NCBI GenBank assembly: GCA_025144245.1
Contig: JALXXC010000001.1
Location: forward strand, 124,001-188,000
From: Corynebacterium sp. p3-SID1145
GTDB taxonomy: Bacteria; Actinomycetota; Actinomycetes; Mycobacteriales; Mycobacteriaceae
Reading direction: 5' to 3'
Length of the DNA stretch: 64,000 nt
The translations under genes were made by a program, and so were the position numbers. The notes below the pieces were generated by a model. That model saw nothing but the letters and a program-made list of their open reading frames with translations, searched no databases and was not told the origin of the DNA. Of this stretch, positions 19,827-31,171 are shown in pieces; the first letter of the stretch is position 1, and every line of letters starts with the position of its first letter.

Positions 19827-22256
19827 CTACCTTGCGCCAGCGATGAGCACGCGCCCCGTCGCGGTTTCTCGTTCGGCCACTTCAGCAGGGGTCCCATCGG
19901 CGATGATCCGTCCGCCGTCGGTGCCTGCCCCCGGCCCCATCTCAATCACGCGGTCTGCCTGGGCGATGACCGATAGGCCGTGCTCGACCACGATCACGGT
20001 CTGGCCCGCGTCAACGAGCCCGTTCAGTTCGTTCACCAGCAACTCGGTATCGGCGGGATGCAAGCCGGTCGTCGGCTCGTCGAGCAGGTAGACCGTGTGG
20101 CCCCGGCGCGAATTGCGGGAGCGCTGGAGTTCGGTGGCGAGCTTGATGCGTTGTGCTTCGCCGCCTGAGAGTTCCGGTGCGCCCTGCCCCAGCTTCAGAT
20201 ACCCCAACCCGACTGCCTGCAGGGTCGCCACCGCGCGGCGAATCTTCGGCTCGTCGGCGAATACTTCCGCTGCTTCATCGACGGTCAACTGGAGGACATC
20301 GGCAATCGTGCGGCCTTCCCACGTGACCTCGAGCGTCTCGTCGTTATAGCGGGCGCCTCCGCAGTCCGGGCACGTGGTGTACGAACCAGGGAGGAAGACG
20401 AGCTCAACCTCGATCTTGCCCGCACCTCCGCAGGTGGGGCACTGCCCCTGCTTGACGTTGTAGGAAAAGCGCGAAACCGTCCACTTCCGCTTCTTCGACT
20501 CAGGGGTGGACGCGAAGAGCTTGCGGACGCCGTCGAAAAGCCCCGTGTAGGTCGCGAGCGTCGAGCGCGGCGTGCGGCCGATCGGCTTCTGGGTGATCTG
20601 CACGACGCGGCTCACAGCGTCGAACCCAGCGCGCTCATCGACGCTCCACTCCCCCGTCTCCTGCTCCCTGTCCTCGTCGTTCTCGGCGACGGCTGAGGCT
20701 GTTTCACGCAAGGCTCCTGCAAGAACGGTGCTCACCAGCGTGGACTTACCTGAACCGGATACACCGGCCACTGCCGTGAATTGGCCGAGACCGAAGTCGA
20801 CATCGAGGCCATCAATGGACCGGGAACGGACCCCCTTGAGCGACAGGGTTCCCGCGGCATCGCGCGGGTCGTCGTTGAGCGAAAGCGTGCGGTTGTTCAG
20901 CGCACGCGCAGTCGGTGTGTCCGCCGCGTAGTCCTTTGTGGGCCCGGAGTAAACCACCTCGCCGCCTCGCTCGCCCGCGCGGGGACCGACATCAACGAGC
21001 CAGTCCGTCTGTGCCACGAGGTCCATGTCGTGCTCGACAAGAAGCACCGAGTTCCCCGCATTGATGAATCGGCGGCAAATATCCAGCACCGCTCCCCTCT
21101 CCGCCGGGTGCAGGCCTGCCGAGGGTTCGTCGAGCACATACGCCACACCGAATAGCCCCGAGCGCAGCTGTGCCGACAGACGGATGCGCTGCAGCTCCCC
21201 CGCCGACAAGGTGGGTGCGGGCCGGTCCAAGCTCAAGTGCGCCAGGCCGAGGTCCAGCGCGGATTGCAGGGCCGGAAGGATCTGCTTGAGCAGCAAGTCC
21301 TCCGCTGAGTTCTCCTCCGGTGTCTGCTCGGCCAGCACGGCGTGGACGCGCTCGAGGGGCAGGGCGCCGAGCTCGTCGATGGGCATTCCCGCATAGGTGA
21401 CCTTGAGTGCCTCCGGGTTGAGGCGGCGGCCACCGCACGTCTCGCACGTGCGCGATTCCATGTAGGACAGGACGCGCTTGCGCAGCGTGTCCGACTGGGT
21501 CTCGGCCAGCGTGTTCGTCAGGTAACTCGCCACGGAGCGCCACGTGCCCTCGTAGTTGCGCTGGATCTGGTCCGCTCCCCGCAGGGGCTTGACGGTGACC
21601 ACGGGGCGTTCATCGGTGAACAGGATCCAGTCGCGGTCCTTCTTCGGCAGGTCCTGCCACGGCGAGTCGAGGTCGTAACCGAGTGTTTGCAGGATGTCGT
21701 GGAAATTCTTCCCCGCCCACGCCCCAGGCCAGGCCTGGATCGCTCCGTCCTCGATGGACAGCGTCGGGTCCGGGATCATGGATTGTTCCGTCGGTTCGTG
21801 GACCACACCGGTGCCCTGGCATTCCGGGCACATCCCCTCCGGCGTGTTGGGCGAGAAGGAGTCGGAGTACAACCCCTTCGGGTTGTCCCCGGAGCGGGAG
21901 TACAGCAGGCGGATGCTGTTGGACAGCGCCGAGACGGTGCCCACTGTGGAGCGCGCCCCGCCGCCGGAGGTGGACTGCTGTAACGCCACTGTCGGCGGGA
22001 GTCCCTCGATGTCGCCGACCTGTGGATCGACCGCGGAACCGATCAACCGGCGCGCGAACGGCGCCACCGATTCAAGGTAGCGCCGTTGCCCCTCGCCGTG
22101 GATGGTGCCGAAGGCGAGGGAAGATTTGCCGGAGCCGGACACCCCCGTCACTGCGACGAGCGTGCCGCGGGGAATGTCGACATCGACATTCCTCAGGTTG
22201 TGCAGGTGGGCATCCCTGACTTTGATTCCGTCGGAAGCTTCCGTTGTTTCAGGCAT
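19827..22256 (-). CDS. Short UvrA-like ABC ATPase (UvrA2 type)
   Basis: 809 residues, about 140 shorter than canonical UvrA (about 940-950). The first Walker A is [16 protein letters not shown] (about 37-52) and the second is [16 protein letters not shown] (about 500). Zinc-binding cysteine pairs are visible as [17 protein letters not shown] and [11 protein letters not shown] plus CPDCGGARY. The signature [12 protein letters not shown] is near the C-terminus. Its size matches the UvrA2/DrrC-like group, often tied to drug or DNA-damage resistance, rather than the housekeeping excinuclease subunit. It is convergent with glgP. Confidence 0.88.
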   Translation of the reverse strand: MPETTEASDGIKVRDAHLHNLRNVDVDIPRGTLVAVTGVSGSGKSSLAFGTIHGEGQRRYLESVAPFARRLIGSAVDPQVGDIEGLPPTVALQQSTSGGGARSTVGTVSALSNSIRLLYSRSGDNPKGLYSDSFSPNTPEGMCPECQGTGVVHEPTEQSMIPDPTLSIEDGAIQAWPGAWAGKNFHDILQTLGYDLDSPWQDLPKKDRDWILFTDERPVVTVKPLRGADQIQRNYEGTWRSVASYLTNTLAETQSDTLRKRVLSYMESRTCETCGGRRLNPEALKVTYAGMPIDELGALPLERVHAVLAEQTPEENSAEDLLLKQILPALQSALDLGLAHLSLDRPAPTLSAGELQRIRLSAQLRSGLFGVAYVLDEPSAGLHPAERGAVLDICRRFINAGNSVLLVEHDMDLVAQTDWLVDVGPRAGERGGEVVYSGPTKDYAADTPTARALNNRTLSLNDDPRDAAGTLSLKGVRSRSIDGLDVDFGLGQFTAVAGVSGSGKSTLVSTVLAGALRETASAVAENDEDREQETGEWSVDERAGFDAVSRVVQITQKPIGRTPRSTLATYTGLFDGVRKLFASTPESKKRKWTVSRFSYNVKQGQCPTCGGAGKIEVELVFLPGSYTTCPDCGGARYNDETLEVTWEGRTIADVLQLTVDEAAEVFADEPKIRRAVATLQAVGLGYLKLGQGAPELSGGEAQRIKLATELQRSRNSRRGHTVYLLDEPTTGLHPADTELLVNELNGLVDAGQTVIVVEHGLSVIAQADRVIEMGPGAGTDGGRIIADGTPAEVAERETATGRVLIAGAR

Positions 22257-22283
22257 GCCCTCCAGCGTAACGAGAGCGGGCAG

Positions 22284-23711
22284 TTAGCGCGGGGCGCGCG
22301 TGTCCTCGCCCAACTGGTGCACGTGAATCATGTTCGTCGTGCCCGCGACCCCCGGCGGGGTGCCGGCGACCACGACCATCATGTCGCCTTCCTTGTACTT
22401 GTCCAGGTGCAGCAGCGCCTCGTCCACGACCTGCATCATCTGGTCGGTGTTGTCCACGTGCTGGCACAGGAAAGTCTCCGCGCCCCACGTCAACGCGAGC
22501 TGGGAACGCACCTCCTGGTTCGGCGTGAAGACGAGCAGCGGCAGGTGCGAGTGCAGGCGTGCCAGACGGCGCGCGGTCTCGCCGGAGCTGGTGAACGCCA
22601 CCAGCGCGCGGGAGTTGAGGCGCTCAGCGATATCGCGTGCGGAGTACGAGATCACGCCACGCTTCGTGCGCGGAATGTGGTTCAGCGGCGGGACAGAGCC
22701 GATCGACTCCGCGACACGCACGATGCGGTCCATGGTGCGCACGACATTGTGCGGGTCCACGCCCACCGACGTCTCACCGGAGAGCATGACCGCGTCAGTG
22801 CCGTCGAGCACCGCGTTCGCCACATCGGAGGCCTCCGCGCGGGTCGGGCGCGAGTTGTCGATCATCGAATCGAGCATCTGTGTCGCCACGATCACCGGCT
22901 TGGCGTTCTCGCGCGCGATCTGGATCACGCGCTTTTGCACCAGCGGGACCTGCTCGAGAGCGATCTCCACGCCCAAGTCGCCGCGGGCGACCATCACTGC
23001 GTCGAAAGCCAGCACGATGGATTCGAGAGCATCGACTGCCTCCGGCTTCTCCAGCTTCGCGATCACCGGGACGCGGCGGCCTTCCTCATCCATGATCTCG
23101 TGCACGAGATCGACATCGGACGGGGAACGCACGAACGACAAGGCGATGAAGTCCACGCCCAGCTTCAGCGCGAAGCGCAGGTCCGCCTTGTCCTTCTCGG
23201 ACAGCGCCGGCACGGAGATATCCATGCCCGGCAAGGAGACACCTTTGTTGTTGGACACAGGGCCGCCCTCGGTGACCTCGCAGACGACATCGCTGCCGTC
23301 CACGTCCTTGCAAACGAGGGCGACCTTCCCGTCGTCGACAAGCAGTCGGTCGCCCGGCTTCGCGTCCTGGGCGAGATTCTTGTACGTGGTGGACACGCGG
23401 TCGTGCGTTCCCTCCACGTCGTCGACGGTGATGCGGACGGTCTCACCCGTCTCCCAATACGTCTTGCCGTCGCCCTCGAAGCGGCCGAGGCGGATCTTCG
23501 GGCCCTGCAGGTCGGCGAGAATGCCGACCGCGTGCCCCGTCTCATCCGTCGCTTCGCGCACCCACTTGTAATTCTGTTCGTGATCCGGGTAATCACCGTG
23601 CGAGAAGTTCAGGCGGGCGACATCCATGCCGTCACGCACGAGTCCAAGGATTGCGTCCTTGCTGGCTACTGCAGGTCCGAGAGTGCAAACAATCTTGGTG
23701 CGTCTATCCAC
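22284..23711 (-). CDS. pyk: Pyruvate kinase
   Basis: Converts phosphoenolpyruvate and ADP to pyruvate and ATP. The 475-residue protein begins with GTG 23711 ([13 protein letters not shown] follows), with AGAAGGAA 3 bases upstream; the extra 25 in-frame codons upstream are rejected. Motifs include [22 protein letters not shown] with the catalytic lysine, [11 protein letters not shown], and the C-terminal domain ending [12 protein letters not shown]. It lies after lgt with an 87-base gap, the usual corynebacterial order. Confidence 0.97.
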   Translation of the reverse strand: MDRRTKIVCTLGPAVASKDAILGLVRDGMDVARLNFSHGDYPDHEQNYKWVREATDETGHAVGILADLQGPKIRLGRFEGDGKTYWETGETVRITVDDVEGTHDRVSTTYKNLAQDAKPGDRLLVDDGKVALVCKDVDGSDVVCEVTEGGPVSNNKGVSLPGMDISVPALSEKDKADLRFALKLGVDFIALSFVRSPSDVDLVHEIMDEEGRRVPVIAKLEKPEAVDALESIVLAFDAVMVARGDLGVEIALEQVPLVQKRVIQIARENAKPVIVATQMLDSMIDNSRPTRAEASDVANAVLDGTDAVMLSGETSVGVDPHNVVRTMDRIVRVAESIGSVPPLNHIPRTKRGVISYSARDIAERLNSRALVAFTSSGETARRLARLHSHLPLLVFTPNQEVRSQLALTWGAETFLCQHVDNTDQMMQVVDEALLHLDKYKEGDMMVVVAGTPPGVAGTTNMIHVHQLGEDTRAPR

Positions 23712-23798
23712 AGCTTCCTTCTTCTGGTCTGTGCGGCCCAGCCGTGGTTTCAGCTGGACCGGATAGGAATTGGCTACGCCGCCCACGCTACCGAAACA

Positions 23799-24704
23799 CT
23801 ATGGCTTTCGCCGTTGCTCCGCGTCTTCCGCGTCTTCCGTCTCCCCGTGCGGGTCGACCTCCTCCGGGGCTTCACGGCCGCGGCGCATGAGGAAGAACAC
23901 GATCACGGAGGCGACGAAGATCACCGAGGAAACCACGAAGTTCACGCGGAGGCCGAAGATGGTGTTCGCGGCGTCGTCGCGCATGGTCTCCATGAAGATG
24001 CGGCCCAGCGTGTAGGAGGCGATGTAGAGGACGAACACGCGCCCGTGGCCGAGACGGAAACGGCGCTCAGCCCACAGCAGGAACGCGAACGCGGCGACAT
24101 TCCAGATCATCTCGTACAGGAATGTCGGGTGGACACTGGTGACGATCTCCCCGGTTGAATGCCCGGTCAACGGAGCGAAATTCCCGTTCCCGTCGACGCG
24201 GTAGTAGATGTCCAGCGCCCACGGCACATCCGTCGGGCGGCCGTAGAGCTCCTGATTGAAATAGTTGCCCAACCGGCCGATCGCCTGCGCAAGAATGATC
24301 GTCGGGGCGACGGAGTCGGCGAACGGCGCTAGCGGCACCTTGCGGTACGCGAACAGCGCCCACACGCACAGCGTGCCGAGCGCCACCGCCCCCATGATGC
24401 CCAGCCCGCCGGCGGAAAAATTGAAGACCTGCCAGGGATCCTTGCCCGGCCCGAAGTAGCTGTCGTAGTCGGTGACCACGTGGTACGTGCGGCCGCCGAT
24501 GATGCCGGCGGGAATAGCAACGATCGCCGCATCCCACACCATGTCCGTGTTGCCGCCGCGCGACTTGTAGCGCTTCAGCGTGAGCGTCATCGCAACGATG
24601 ATGCCGGTGATGATGCACAGCGCATAGGCGCGGATCGGGATCGGCCCGATGTGCCACACGCCCTGCGGGGGCGACGGGATATTAGCCAGAATCTCAGTTA
24701 CCAC
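23799..24704 (-). CDS. lgt: Prolipoprotein diacylglyceryl transferase
   Basis: Membrane enzyme that transfers diacylglycerol to the lipobox cysteine of prelipoproteins, the step before LspA (also in this window). The 301-residue protein has about seven helices and the family motif [15 protein letters not shown] (about residue 150). [15 protein letters not shown] is at the usual active-site loop and [11 protein letters not shown] lies later. It ends in a charged cytosolic tail. GTG 24704 is the chosen start by homology to the IPSPPQGVW opening; there is no good ribosome site. Confidence 0.93.
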   Translation of the reverse strand: MVTEILANIPSPPQGVWHIGPIPIRAYALCIITGIIVAMTLTLKRYKSRGGNTDMVWDAAIVAIPAGIIGGRTYHVVTDYDSYFGPGKDPWQVFNFSAGGLGIMGAVALGTLCVWALFAYRKVPLAPFADSVAPTIILAQAIGRLGNYFNQELYGRPTDVPWALDIYYRVDGNGNFAPLTGHSTGEIVTSVHPTFLYEMIWNVAAFAFLLWAERRFRLGHGRVFVLYIASYTLGRIFMETMRDDAANTIFGLRVNFVVSSVIFVASVIVFFLMRRGREAPEEVDPHGETEDAEDAEQRRKP

Positions 24705-24792
24705 GCAGAACAGTTTGCCCGATACAGCCCGTCGTTGGCGACAGCGCACGCGGAAAGCCTGCGGCCCCGTCGAGACCTGCGCGGTGGGGCAG

Positions 24793-25632
24793 TTAACGCG
24801 ACGGGCAGGCCGGGTGCTGGCCCGCGGCGACCAGGCGGCGGGTGGCCGCGGTGACATTCGTGCTCGTCATCACGGCTTCACCGGCGAGCACGGCATCCGC
24901 CCCGATGGAGGCGGCGGAGATCAGGTCGCGGGCGTTGCGCACGCCGCCGAGACTGATGCGCAGAACACTTTCCGGCAGGCCGGGTTCGATTTCCCCGAAA
25001 GCCTCGCGGTTCAAGTCGTTGGTGTCGAATGTCCACGAGTTAACGCCGATCACCGATGCGCCCGCGCGCAGCGCACGGTCTGCCTCCTCCACGGTACGCA
25101 CCTCCGCCATGCCGACCATGCCGAGGGATTCCACGCGGTCGAGCAGGCTTTCAAGGCGCGCCTGCTCCAAAAGGCCCACCTGCAACGGCACCATGTCGGC
25201 GCCGTAGCAGCGGGCCTCGTGAATCTGATAAGGGTCGACGATCACATCGCGGCACACCATCGGAAGACTGGTGGCCGTGCGCGCCTGCTCCATGTCCTCA
25301 AGAGAGCCGTCGAAACGCAGGCGTTCCGTCTGGCACGCAATCAGCGCGGCACCTCCCGCCTCGATTTCCGTGGCGAGCTGCGCCATCGAGTCGATCACCC
25401 CCGTCGGGCCGAAGACGGGCGAGGTGCGTTTGATCTCCACGATCACCCCGCAACCTGGACCGAGGAGGGCCGCGCGCACGTCCCTCGTGTCAGGCATGTT
25501 GCGCGAGCGGGCCTTGATCTCCTTGAAGGGGATATTCGCTTCACGCGCGGCGACGTCCGCCAGCACCCCCGCGACAACGGGATTGAGTGTCGCGTCGGTG
25601 ACCAGCTGCCGTTTCCCCTGCACCGCAGTCAT
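24793..25632 (-). CDS. TrpC-like (indole-3-glycerol-phosphate synthase fold) protein, degenerate active site
   Basis: 279 residues with a clear IGPS-like barrel. Conserved parts include [11 protein letters not shown] (first Glu and Lys of the site), [25 protein letters not shown] and [15 protein letters not shown]. Key positions differ: the general-acid lysine of the KDF motif is Arg (VCRDVIVD), the Ser of ESGI is Gly (ISLGGV), and the NNRDL loop reads [11 protein letters not shown]. It may therefore not make indole-glycerol phosphate. It sits between a Trp-associated membrane gene and lgt, where mycobacteria carry trpC-trpB-trpA; trpBA are absent here. A TAACCT box lies 7 bases before ATG 25632. 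Confidence 0.82.
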   Translation of the reverse strand: MTAVQGKRQLVTDATLNPVVAGVLADVAAREANIPFKEIKARSRNMPDTRDVRAALLGPGCGVIVEIKRTSPVFGPTGVIDSMAQLATEIEAGGAALIACQTERLRFDGSLEDMEQARTATSLPMVCRDVIVDPYQIHEARCYGADMVPLQVGLLEQARLESLLDRVESLGMVGMAEVRTVEEADRALRAGASVIGVNSWTFDTNDLNREAFGEIEPGLPESVLRISLGGVRNARDLISAASIGADAVLAGEAVMTSTNVTAATRRLVAAGQHPACPSR

Positions 25633-25705
25633 GCATATGAGGTTATCCGCTAAAGTCCTGTCCACGAAATCAACAGGCGTTTCGGGGCCAGATCGAACTG
25701 GGAGG

Positions 25706-26416
25706 TCACCTCGAGTCCTTTTGTGAAGAACGATCCGCGGTATCTGTCGGATCCATGTCCGCGTCGATGGCATCCCACAGCACACGGCCGGAATCCGGCT
25801 CGGAAGCCAGGTCCTGCTCAATCTTCTCGCGGCGCTGCGATGCCTTCTCGTATTTATTCACTGTCGCGGTGTCGCGGCCGGGACGCACAGCCAGGATCAG
25901 GCCGCCCGCTAAGGCGACGAGCGCTCCCAGCACTGCACCCGCCGGACCGAGCACAGAGACATCGATGCCGGAGATATCCGCCCACTCCGGGATCGCCGCC
26001 TGCCCCTCGGTGCTTCCGATCGTGGTCTCCTCCCCGCCGAGCGTGAGCAGAGCTTTGGCGCGCGCTGGATCCGGGGACCCGGCCAACAGCATCACCGGCG
26101 GGATGAGGACCGCGGCGGAGGCGACGGCGCCCACAGCACCGACGATGCGGCGCCCCCAACGCCGCAGCGCCAAGCCCGCGATCGTGGCGGCGAGCAGCAG
26201 CAGGACCACAGCGGTGACCTCCGTCGACCACGTCGCACCGTTGACGGCCACCTCACCGCTGCCGGTCCGGTCGTCGGTGTAGCTCACCGTCATCCACGTC
26301 GCGCGCGATGCCAACCACAACACCAGCGCACCGGCACCCATCAGCAGTGCACCGAGGCGCGAGGTGCGCTTGCTGGTGCGCGTCTCTGTTTCGGTCTGTG
26401 ACGCCGTCCCTGTCAT
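25706..26416 (-). CDS. Trp biosynthesis-associated membrane protein (Trp_oprn_chp family)
   Basis: 236 residues with about four membrane helices. A charged N-terminus precedes [20 protein letters not shown], a short outside loop, two central helices and a helix near residue 165. A long acidic cytosolic tail ends the protein. The [11 protein letters not shown] start and location between hisI and a trpC-type gene match the actinobacterial family (compare Rv1610). Function is unknown. Its ATG overlaps the hisI stop (ATGA), so it is translated with the his operon. Confidence 0.82.
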   Translation of the reverse strand: MTGTASQTETETRTSKRTSRLGALLMGAGALVLWLASRATWMTVSYTDDRTGSGEVAVNGATWSTEVTAVVLLLLAATIAGLALRRWGRRIVGAVGAVASAAVLIPPVMLLAGSPDPARAKALLTLGGEETTIGSTEGQAAIPEWADISGIDVSVLGPAGAVLGALVALAGGLILAVRPGRDTATVNKYEKASQRREKIEQDLASEPDSGRVLWDAIDADMDPTDTADRSSQKDSR

Positions 26417-26808
26417 CGCTGTCCTTCCTGCGGAGCCAGCAGCAGGTCGTTGTCGAAGCAGGTGCGGTCGCCGGTGTGGCAGGCCCCTCCGCGCTGCTCG
26501 ACTTTCACGAGCACCGTGTCGCCGTCGCAGTCGAGGCGCACCTCGGTGACCCGCTGGGTATTGCCGCTCGTGAGACCTTTCACCCAGTACTCGGCGCGCG
26601 AACGGGAGAAATAGGTGCCCCGGCGCGTGGCCAGGGTGTAGGCCAGCGCATGTTCATCCATCCACGCCATCATGAGCACTTCGCCGGTGCCGGCCGCCTG
26701 CACGACGGCGGGCACGAGACCCGCGTCGTTGAAGCGGATGCGATCCCGGACCGCGCTATCGAGCTGCGCGTCCTCGGGACGCAGAGGTTCGTTGTTTCCG
26801 GTGCTCAC
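26413..26808 (-). CDS. hisI: Phosphoribosyl-AMP cyclohydrolase
   Basis: Third step of histidine synthesis, opening the adenine ring of PR-AMP. The 131-residue single-domain HisI has no HisE part. Motifs are [34 protein letters not shown] and the zinc/magnesium motif [11 protein letters not shown] with [12 protein letters not shown] 26808 shares its first base with the hisF stop (TAGTG), which fixes the start; the longer frame is antisense-like and overlaps hisF. Confidence 0.96.
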   Translation of the reverse strand: MSTGNNEPLRPEDAQLDSAVRDRIRFNDAGLVPAVVQAAGTGEVLMMAWMDEHALAYTLATRRGTYFSRSRAEYWVKGLTSGNTQRVTEVRLDCDGDTVLVKVEQRGGACHTGDRTCFDNDLLLAPQEGQR

Positions 26809-27584
26809 TAGAGGCGCACCTCGCAGCCGGCGTCGGCAAGCGCCTGCTTGACCTCGCCAATGCCCACTTCGCGGAAGTGGAAGATCGACGCTGCGAGCAC
26901 AGCATCCGCGCCGGTCTTCACCGCGGGCGGGAAATGCTCGGCCGTTCCTGCGCCGCCGGACGCGATCACCGGAATCGACACCGCCTCGCGCACGCGCTCG
27001 ATGAGCTCGATGTCGAAGCCTTCCTTCGTGCCGTCGCCGTCCATGGAATTGAGGAGGATCTCCCCCACCCCGAGCTTCTCGCCCGTCTTCGCCCACTCCA
27101 CAGCGTCGAGCTCAGCCGAGCGGGTGCCGCCGTGGGTGGTCACCTCGAAACCGGACGGCTGCGGTGTGCCCCCTTCGGGCACGCGGCGGGCATCGACGGA
27201 CAGCACGATGCACTGTGCGCCGAAGATCTGCGAAAGCTCCCGGAGCAACTCCGGCCGCGCGATCGCAGCAGTGTTGACAGAAACCTTGTCCGCGCCGGCG
27301 CGCAGCAGCTCGCGCACATCCTCCTCGGTGCGCACGCCGCCTCCCACGGTGAGCGGGATGAAGACCTGGTCGGCGGTGCGGCGCACGACGTCGAGCATCG
27401 TGCCGCGCCCCTGCTTGGAGGCTGTCACGTCCAAGAACGTCAGCTCGTCGGCGCCCTGCTCGCCGTAGTGCTTCGCCAGCTCCACGGGGTCGCCAGCATC
27501 GCGGAGATTCTCAAAATTGACACCCTTGACCACTCTGCCGTTGTCCACGTCCAGGCACGGAATGACCCTGGTTGCTACGGCCAC
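26808..27584 (-). CDS. hisF: Imidazole glycerol phosphate synthase subunit HisF
   Basis: Cyclase subunit that joins ammonia from HisH to PRFAR, producing IGP and AICAR. The 258-residue TIM barrel has [14 protein letters not shown] with the catalytic Asp near residue 11. [11 protein letters not shown] carries the second catalytic Asp, and VIASGGAG binds phosphate. It is followed immediately by hisI and preceded by impA with a 7-base gap. Confidence 0.97.
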   Translation of the reverse strand: MAVATRVIPCLDVDNGRVVKGVNFENLRDAGDPVELAKHYGEQGADELTFLDVTASKQGRGTMLDVVRRTADQVFIPLTVGGGVRTEEDVRELLRAGADKVSVNTAAIARPELLRELSQIFGAQCIVLSVDARRVPEGGTPQPSGFEVTTHGGTRSAELDAVEWAKTGEKLGVGEILLNSMDGDGTKEGFDIELIERVREAVSIPVIASGGAGTAEHFPPAVKTGADAVLAASIFHFREVGIGEVKQALADAGCEVRL

Positions 27585-27591
27585 TGCCCCA

Positions 27592-28401
27592 TCACTTCCT
27601 TCCGGCTTCGCGCTGAATGGACTTCATGGTACGCAGGACCGACGCATGCACATCGGCGGACCCCGCAATGACTCCGAGGGACCCCAACGCCCACGGCTCG
27701 CCGTCCACATCCGTGACGACGGCACCGGCGCAGCGCGCCAACAGCACACCGGAGGCGTTATCCCAGGGGAAGGGCGAAAAGCTCACCGCAGCTTCGTAAA
27801 TGCCCTGCGCGACGAAGGCCAGGTCCAACCCCACCGACCCGCTGATCCGCGGGCGCATGTTGGAGTACTCCAGCGCCTTGATCAGCTTCAGCCGGCTGTC
27901 CGGCGGCACTCGGCTCGTGTCGTCGGTGCCCACTGTTCCGACACCGACTTGGTTGCTCACCGGCGCCGCTTCGTCGAGACGCGGAAGCTGCGTTCCGTTG
28001 AGCGTGACGCACGAACCCTCGACAGCGGTCAGGCGCATGTTCAGCATGGGAACGTCCGTGACGGACACGACCGGCTGGCCGTCGACCACGAGAGAGATCA
28101 GCACAGCGCAATTCGGGTTTCCGGAGGAGAAATTCGCGGTGCCGTCGATCGGGTCGACGACCCACAAGGCTTCCCCGGAATTCCGGCCGCCCTTTTCCTC
28201 ACCGAGAACAGGTATGCCGGTGGATTCGGTGAGGTGCGCACGTAGAGAGGCCTCAATCTGCAGGTCGACTTCTGTTGCGAAGTCGTTGGCCCCCTTGTAC
28301 ATCGCCGGTGCCGCACCGATGCCCTCGACAAACTGCCGGTGCGCGATATCCGCGGCCTCCTCGGCGACTGCGAGGAACCTGTTCAACTCGTCCGGTTGCA
28401 T
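27592..28401 (-). CDS. impA: Inositol-monophosphatase-family phosphatase
   Basis: Magnesium-dependent sugar/inositol phosphatase of 269 residues. Metal-binding motif 1 is [15 protein letters not shown] (about 80-94), with GEEKG before it, and motif 2 is [13 protein letters not shown] near residue 215. It lies between hisA and hisF, as impA does in C. glutamicum. Because HisB here lacks a phosphatase domain, a histidinol-phosphatase role is conceivable; in C. glutamicum that activity is assigned to a different gene, hisN. Gaps to neighbours are 6-7 bases. Confidence 0.9.
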   Translation of the reverse strand: MQPDELNRFLAVAEEAADIAHRQFVEGIGAAPAMYKGANDFATEVDLQIEASLRAHLTESTGIPVLGEEKGGRNSGEALWVVDPIDGTANFSSGNPNCAVLISLVVDGQPVVSVTDVPMLNMRLTAVEGSCVTLNGTQLPRLDEAAPVSNQVGVGTVGTDDTSRVPPDSRLKLIKALEYSNMRPRISGSVGLDLAFVAQGIYEAAVSFSPFPWDNASGVLLARCAGAVVTDVDGEPWALGSLGVIAGSADVHASVLRTMKSIQREAGRK

Positions 28402-28407
28402 CGCCGC

Positions 28408-29154
28408 TTACTCGTCTCCCGGGGCGGCTGCAGTCTCTAGCGCCTCGCGCAGCGTGAAGCGCTTCTCATACAGCGCCTTCCCCACGATGACGCTGTCGAT
28501 TCCTTCGTCAGCGAAGCGCGCGATCTCGGCAATATCGGAAAGCGAGGACACGCCGCCCGATGCCGTGACGGCCGCGTCGGTGGCGGCGGAGACCTCGCGC
28601 AACAGATCCAGATTCGGTCCGGCCAGGGTGCCGTCCTTGCTCACATCCGTGACCACGAAGCGCGCGCACCCGGCGGAATCGAAGAATTCAAGGACCTCCC
28701 ACAGGTCCCCGCCATCGGAGGTCCAGCCACGGCCCTTGGTGCGCCACTGACCGTCCTCCTCGCGCACCGCGATGTCGACAGCGATCGCCTCGCCGTGCTT
28801 CGCGATGGCCTCCGCCGCCCAATCTGGGTCCTCCAAAGCCGCCGTACCAATGTTCACGCGCTTCGCCCCTATCGCCAGCGCGCGATCCAGCGAGGCGTCG
28901 TCGCGGATGCCGCCGGTGAGCTCGACGTTGATGGACAACTCACGGGTGATCTGCGCCATCATTTCATGGTTCGAGCCGCGCCCGAAAGCCGCGTCCAGGT
29001 CGACGAAGTGCAGCCACTGCGCGCCAGCTTCCTGCCACTGCAGCGCCGCCTGGAGCGGCGATCCGTAATTCTTCTCCGTGCCGGCTTCCCCCTGGTCAAG
29101 GCGGACAGCCTGGCCGTCGACGACGTCTACTGCGGGCAGAACAGTGAAACTCAT
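28408..29154 (-). CDS. hisA: ProFAR isomerase HisA
   Basis: Amadori rearrangement of ProFAR to PRFAR in histidine synthesis. The 248-residue barrel has [13 protein letters not shown] with the catalytic Asp, [11 protein letters not shown], and [13 protein letters not shown] with the second Asp. Actinobacterial relatives (PriA) can also do the TrpF reaction. Whether this one does depends on whether the genome has a trpCF gene, which is outside the window. Confidence 0.95.
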   Translation of the reverse strand: MSFTVLPAVDVVDGQAVRLDQGEAGTEKNYGSPLQAALQWQEAGAQWLHFVDLDAAFGRGSNHEMMAQITRELSINVELTGGIRDDASLDRALAIGAKRVNIGTAALEDPDWAAEAIAKHGEAIAVDIAVREEDGQWRTKGRGWTSDGGDLWEVLEFFDSAGCARFVVTDVSKDGTLAGPNLDLLREVSAATDAAVTASGGVSSLSDIAEIARFADEGIDSVIVGKALYEKRFTLREALETAAAPGDE

Positions 29155-29163
29155 ATCCGCAGT

Positions 29164-29802
29164 CTAATGGAGATGACCTACCCAGTTCCGCAATAACGTC
29201 AACCCGGCGTCACCGGATTTCTCCGGGTGGAATTGCGTGGCCCACAACGGCCCGTTCTCCACCGCCGCGACAAAGCGCGAGTTACCGTGCGTGGACCAGG
29301 ACACCTTCGGCGCGGCGATGAAGTCGTCCGCCTCCATCTCCCAGCTCTGCACGCCATAGGAGTGGACGAAGTAGAACCGCGTGTCAGCATCCAGGCCGGC
29401 GAACATCTCGGATCCGTCCGCCACATCGACGGTGTTCCAGCCCATGTGCGGGAGAACAGGGGCATCGAGCTTATCGACGATCCCCGGCCACTCCCCGCAG
29501 CCTTCCGACTCAATGCCGTGCTCGACGCCCTTATCGAACATGACCTGCAGTCCGACGCAGATGCCCAGTACCGGCCGGTCGCCCGCCAGGCGCTGCCCGA
29601 TCAGACGCGGCCCGGAGACCGCGCGCAGCCCGCGCATGCAGGCGTCGTACGCACCGACCCCTGGCACCACCAGGCCATCGGCCTCCACGGCGATCATCGG
29701 ATCCCGCGTCACCACCACGTCTGCACCGACATGCTCGAGTGCGCGCTGCGCCGAACGGAGATTGCCGGCACCGTAATCCAGTAGGGCCACCACGTTGCTC
29801 AT
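29164..29802 (-). CDS. hisH: Imidazole glycerol phosphate synthase glutaminase HisH
   Basis: Glutaminase that supplies ammonia to HisF. The 212-residue class-I amidotransferase has the oxyanion region [12 protein letters not shown], the nucleophile motif [10 protein letters not shown] (Cys near 80) and [16 protein letters not shown] carries the catalytic His and Glu. It starts 21 bases downstream of the MFS gene and 9 bases before hisA, so MFS-hisH-hisA-impA-hisF-hisI form one transcriptional block. Confidence 0.96.
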   Translation of the reverse strand: MSNVVALLDYGAGNLRSAQRALEHVGADVVVTRDPMIAVEADGLVVPGVGAYDACMRGLRAVSGPRLIGQRLAGDRPVLGICVGLQVMFDKGVEHGIESEGCGEWPGIVDKLDAPVLPHMGWNTVDVADGSEMFAGLDADTRFYFVHSYGVQSWEMEADDFIAAPKVSWSTHGNSRFVAAVENGPLWATQFHPEKSGDAGLTLLRNWVGHLH

Positions 29803-29823
29803 GCCACGGAAGTTTAGCGCTGG

Positions 29824-31056
29824 TTAGCGGCGCAGGCGGCGCCGCCCCACCGCCCAATCCGCTGTGGTCATGACGATGCCGGCGATGACCACCGCACCGG
29901 AGGCGGCGAAAGCGCCCGCTGCACCGAGACCGGCGATCATGCCGCCGAACAAGAAAGAACCGACGCCTTGGCCGCCGTCGAAGCCGACGTTCCACACGGC
30001 GGAAGCGTGGCTGACCTTGGACTGAGGCAGGCGGTAGAACATGCTGAGCAGGGACTCGTTCTGCACCGCACCGAAGCCGGCACCGAAGAAGATAGCGGAG
30101 ACGACCAGCCACACCGGGTGGGCGCCGGCGGCCAGGCAGGCGGCGAAGCCGAACATGCCGATGGCGGCCGCGACCTGGAACGGAATCATCAGTGTGCCGG
30201 GCTCGCCGCGGCGGTCGGCGATGACTCCGGTGAAGATGCGCGCCGACATGACGGCGAGGTTGATCACGGCCAGAATCAGACCGCCGAGTGCAGTGCCGGA
30301 GGTGATGCCGACCCCGCGGATGGCGTCCGGCAGGAAGTTGGCGATCAGGCTGTACGCCATCGCCGCGATGGCCAAGGCCAGAGTCGGCACGAGGACGAGC
30401 TTCCAGGCCGGGGCTGACACGGCACCGCTGGTCACGGCATCGGGTTGGGCGCCCTTCAGCGGCGGGATTCCCGCGCAGGCCAAGCCACCGATCGCTGCGA
30501 CCACCAAGGCGATGACCCAGACGGGGCCATAGCCGAAACGCTCGGCGACAAACAGCCCCAAGGGCAGGGCGACCATCTGGGCTGACCCACTCGAGGCGCC
30601 GAAGACACCCGAGGCTTTGCCGAGGAACTTGCGCGGCACGAGCTCTGCGATGATGGCCGCTTCGGCGACCGTCATGGCGCCGAAGCCGACACCACGCAGC
30701 ACACTCACTCCGAGCACGACCGCTGGGTCCATGTTCCAGATGAACGCCAACGCCGGGACACCGAGCAGCACCGCCGAGAACGCAATCGCGGAGCGGTAGC
30801 TGAAACGGCGCAAAAGCCGAGGCATGAACACCTGCGTGAGCACCGTCGCCGCCATGAACACGCCTGTCGACGCCCCCGCCAGCGCGTGGGAGCCGCCCGC
30901 ATCCAGCACAGCCACCGGAACGACCGGCAGCAACAGCGCCCACGAACCGAAAGCAGCGGCGACAGCCACCAGTGTCGGAATGAAGCCGGATGCCTCCCAG
31001 ACCGAGTTGACCTCGGCCGCGGAGCCGGACTGACCAGTCCCTTGCGGGGAACCCAC
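29824..31056 (-). CDS. MFS transporter in the his cluster
   Basis: 410-residue major facilitator with about twelve hydrophobic helices. The loop between helices 2 and 3 reads MPRLLRRFSYR and the middle linker is Pro/Asp-rich. GTG 31056 has AGGAGGG 8 bases upstream, a strong site that outweighs the longer frame to 31122. It follows two terminators after hisB, so it probably has its own promoter. An MFS gene at this position is also known in C. glutamicum. Substrate unknown; export of an amino acid or intermediate would be a guess. Confidence 0.87.
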   Translation of the reverse strand: MGSPQGTGQSGSAAEVNSVWEASGFIPTLVAVAAAFGSWALLLPVVPVAVLDAGGSHALAGASTGVFMAATVLTQVFMPRLLRRFSYRSAIAFSAVLLGVPALAFIWNMDPAVVLGVSVLRGVGFGAMTVAEAAIIAELVPRKFLGKASGVFGASSGSAQMVALPLGLFVAERFGYGPVWVIALVVAAIGGLACAGIPPLKGAQPDAVTSGAVSAPAWKLVLVPTLALAIAAMAYSLIANFLPDAIRGVGITSGTALGGLILAVINLAVMSARIFTGVIADRRGEPGTLMIPFQVAAAIGMFGFAACLAAGAHPVWLVVSAIFFGAGFGAVQNESLLSMFYRLPQSKVSHASAVWNVGFDGGQGVGSFLFGGMIAGLGAAGAFAASGAVVIAGIVMTTADWAVGRRRLRR

Positions 31057-31090
31057 GGTGAAAGCCCTCCTAGAACTCACATCGACTGCA

Positions 31091-31117
31091 CAAACAAAAA
31101 AGGAACCGGACGGTTCC
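31091..31117 (-). terminator. Second terminator between hisB and the MFS gene
   Basis: GGAACCG and CGGTTCC form a 7-bp stem with a 2-base centre, followed on the minus strand by seven T. It lies about 35 bases before the MFS start and downstream of another terminator. Confidence 0.72.
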
Positions 31118-31171
31118 AACAAGAAAAATCAGGCCACACCAGCAGTGAACAATCACAGCTGGAAACAGCCC

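Noticed and set aside
22086..24158. 690-codon plus-strand frame across pyk and lgt
   Set aside because: It spans two real genes on the other strand and has no start signal or motif.
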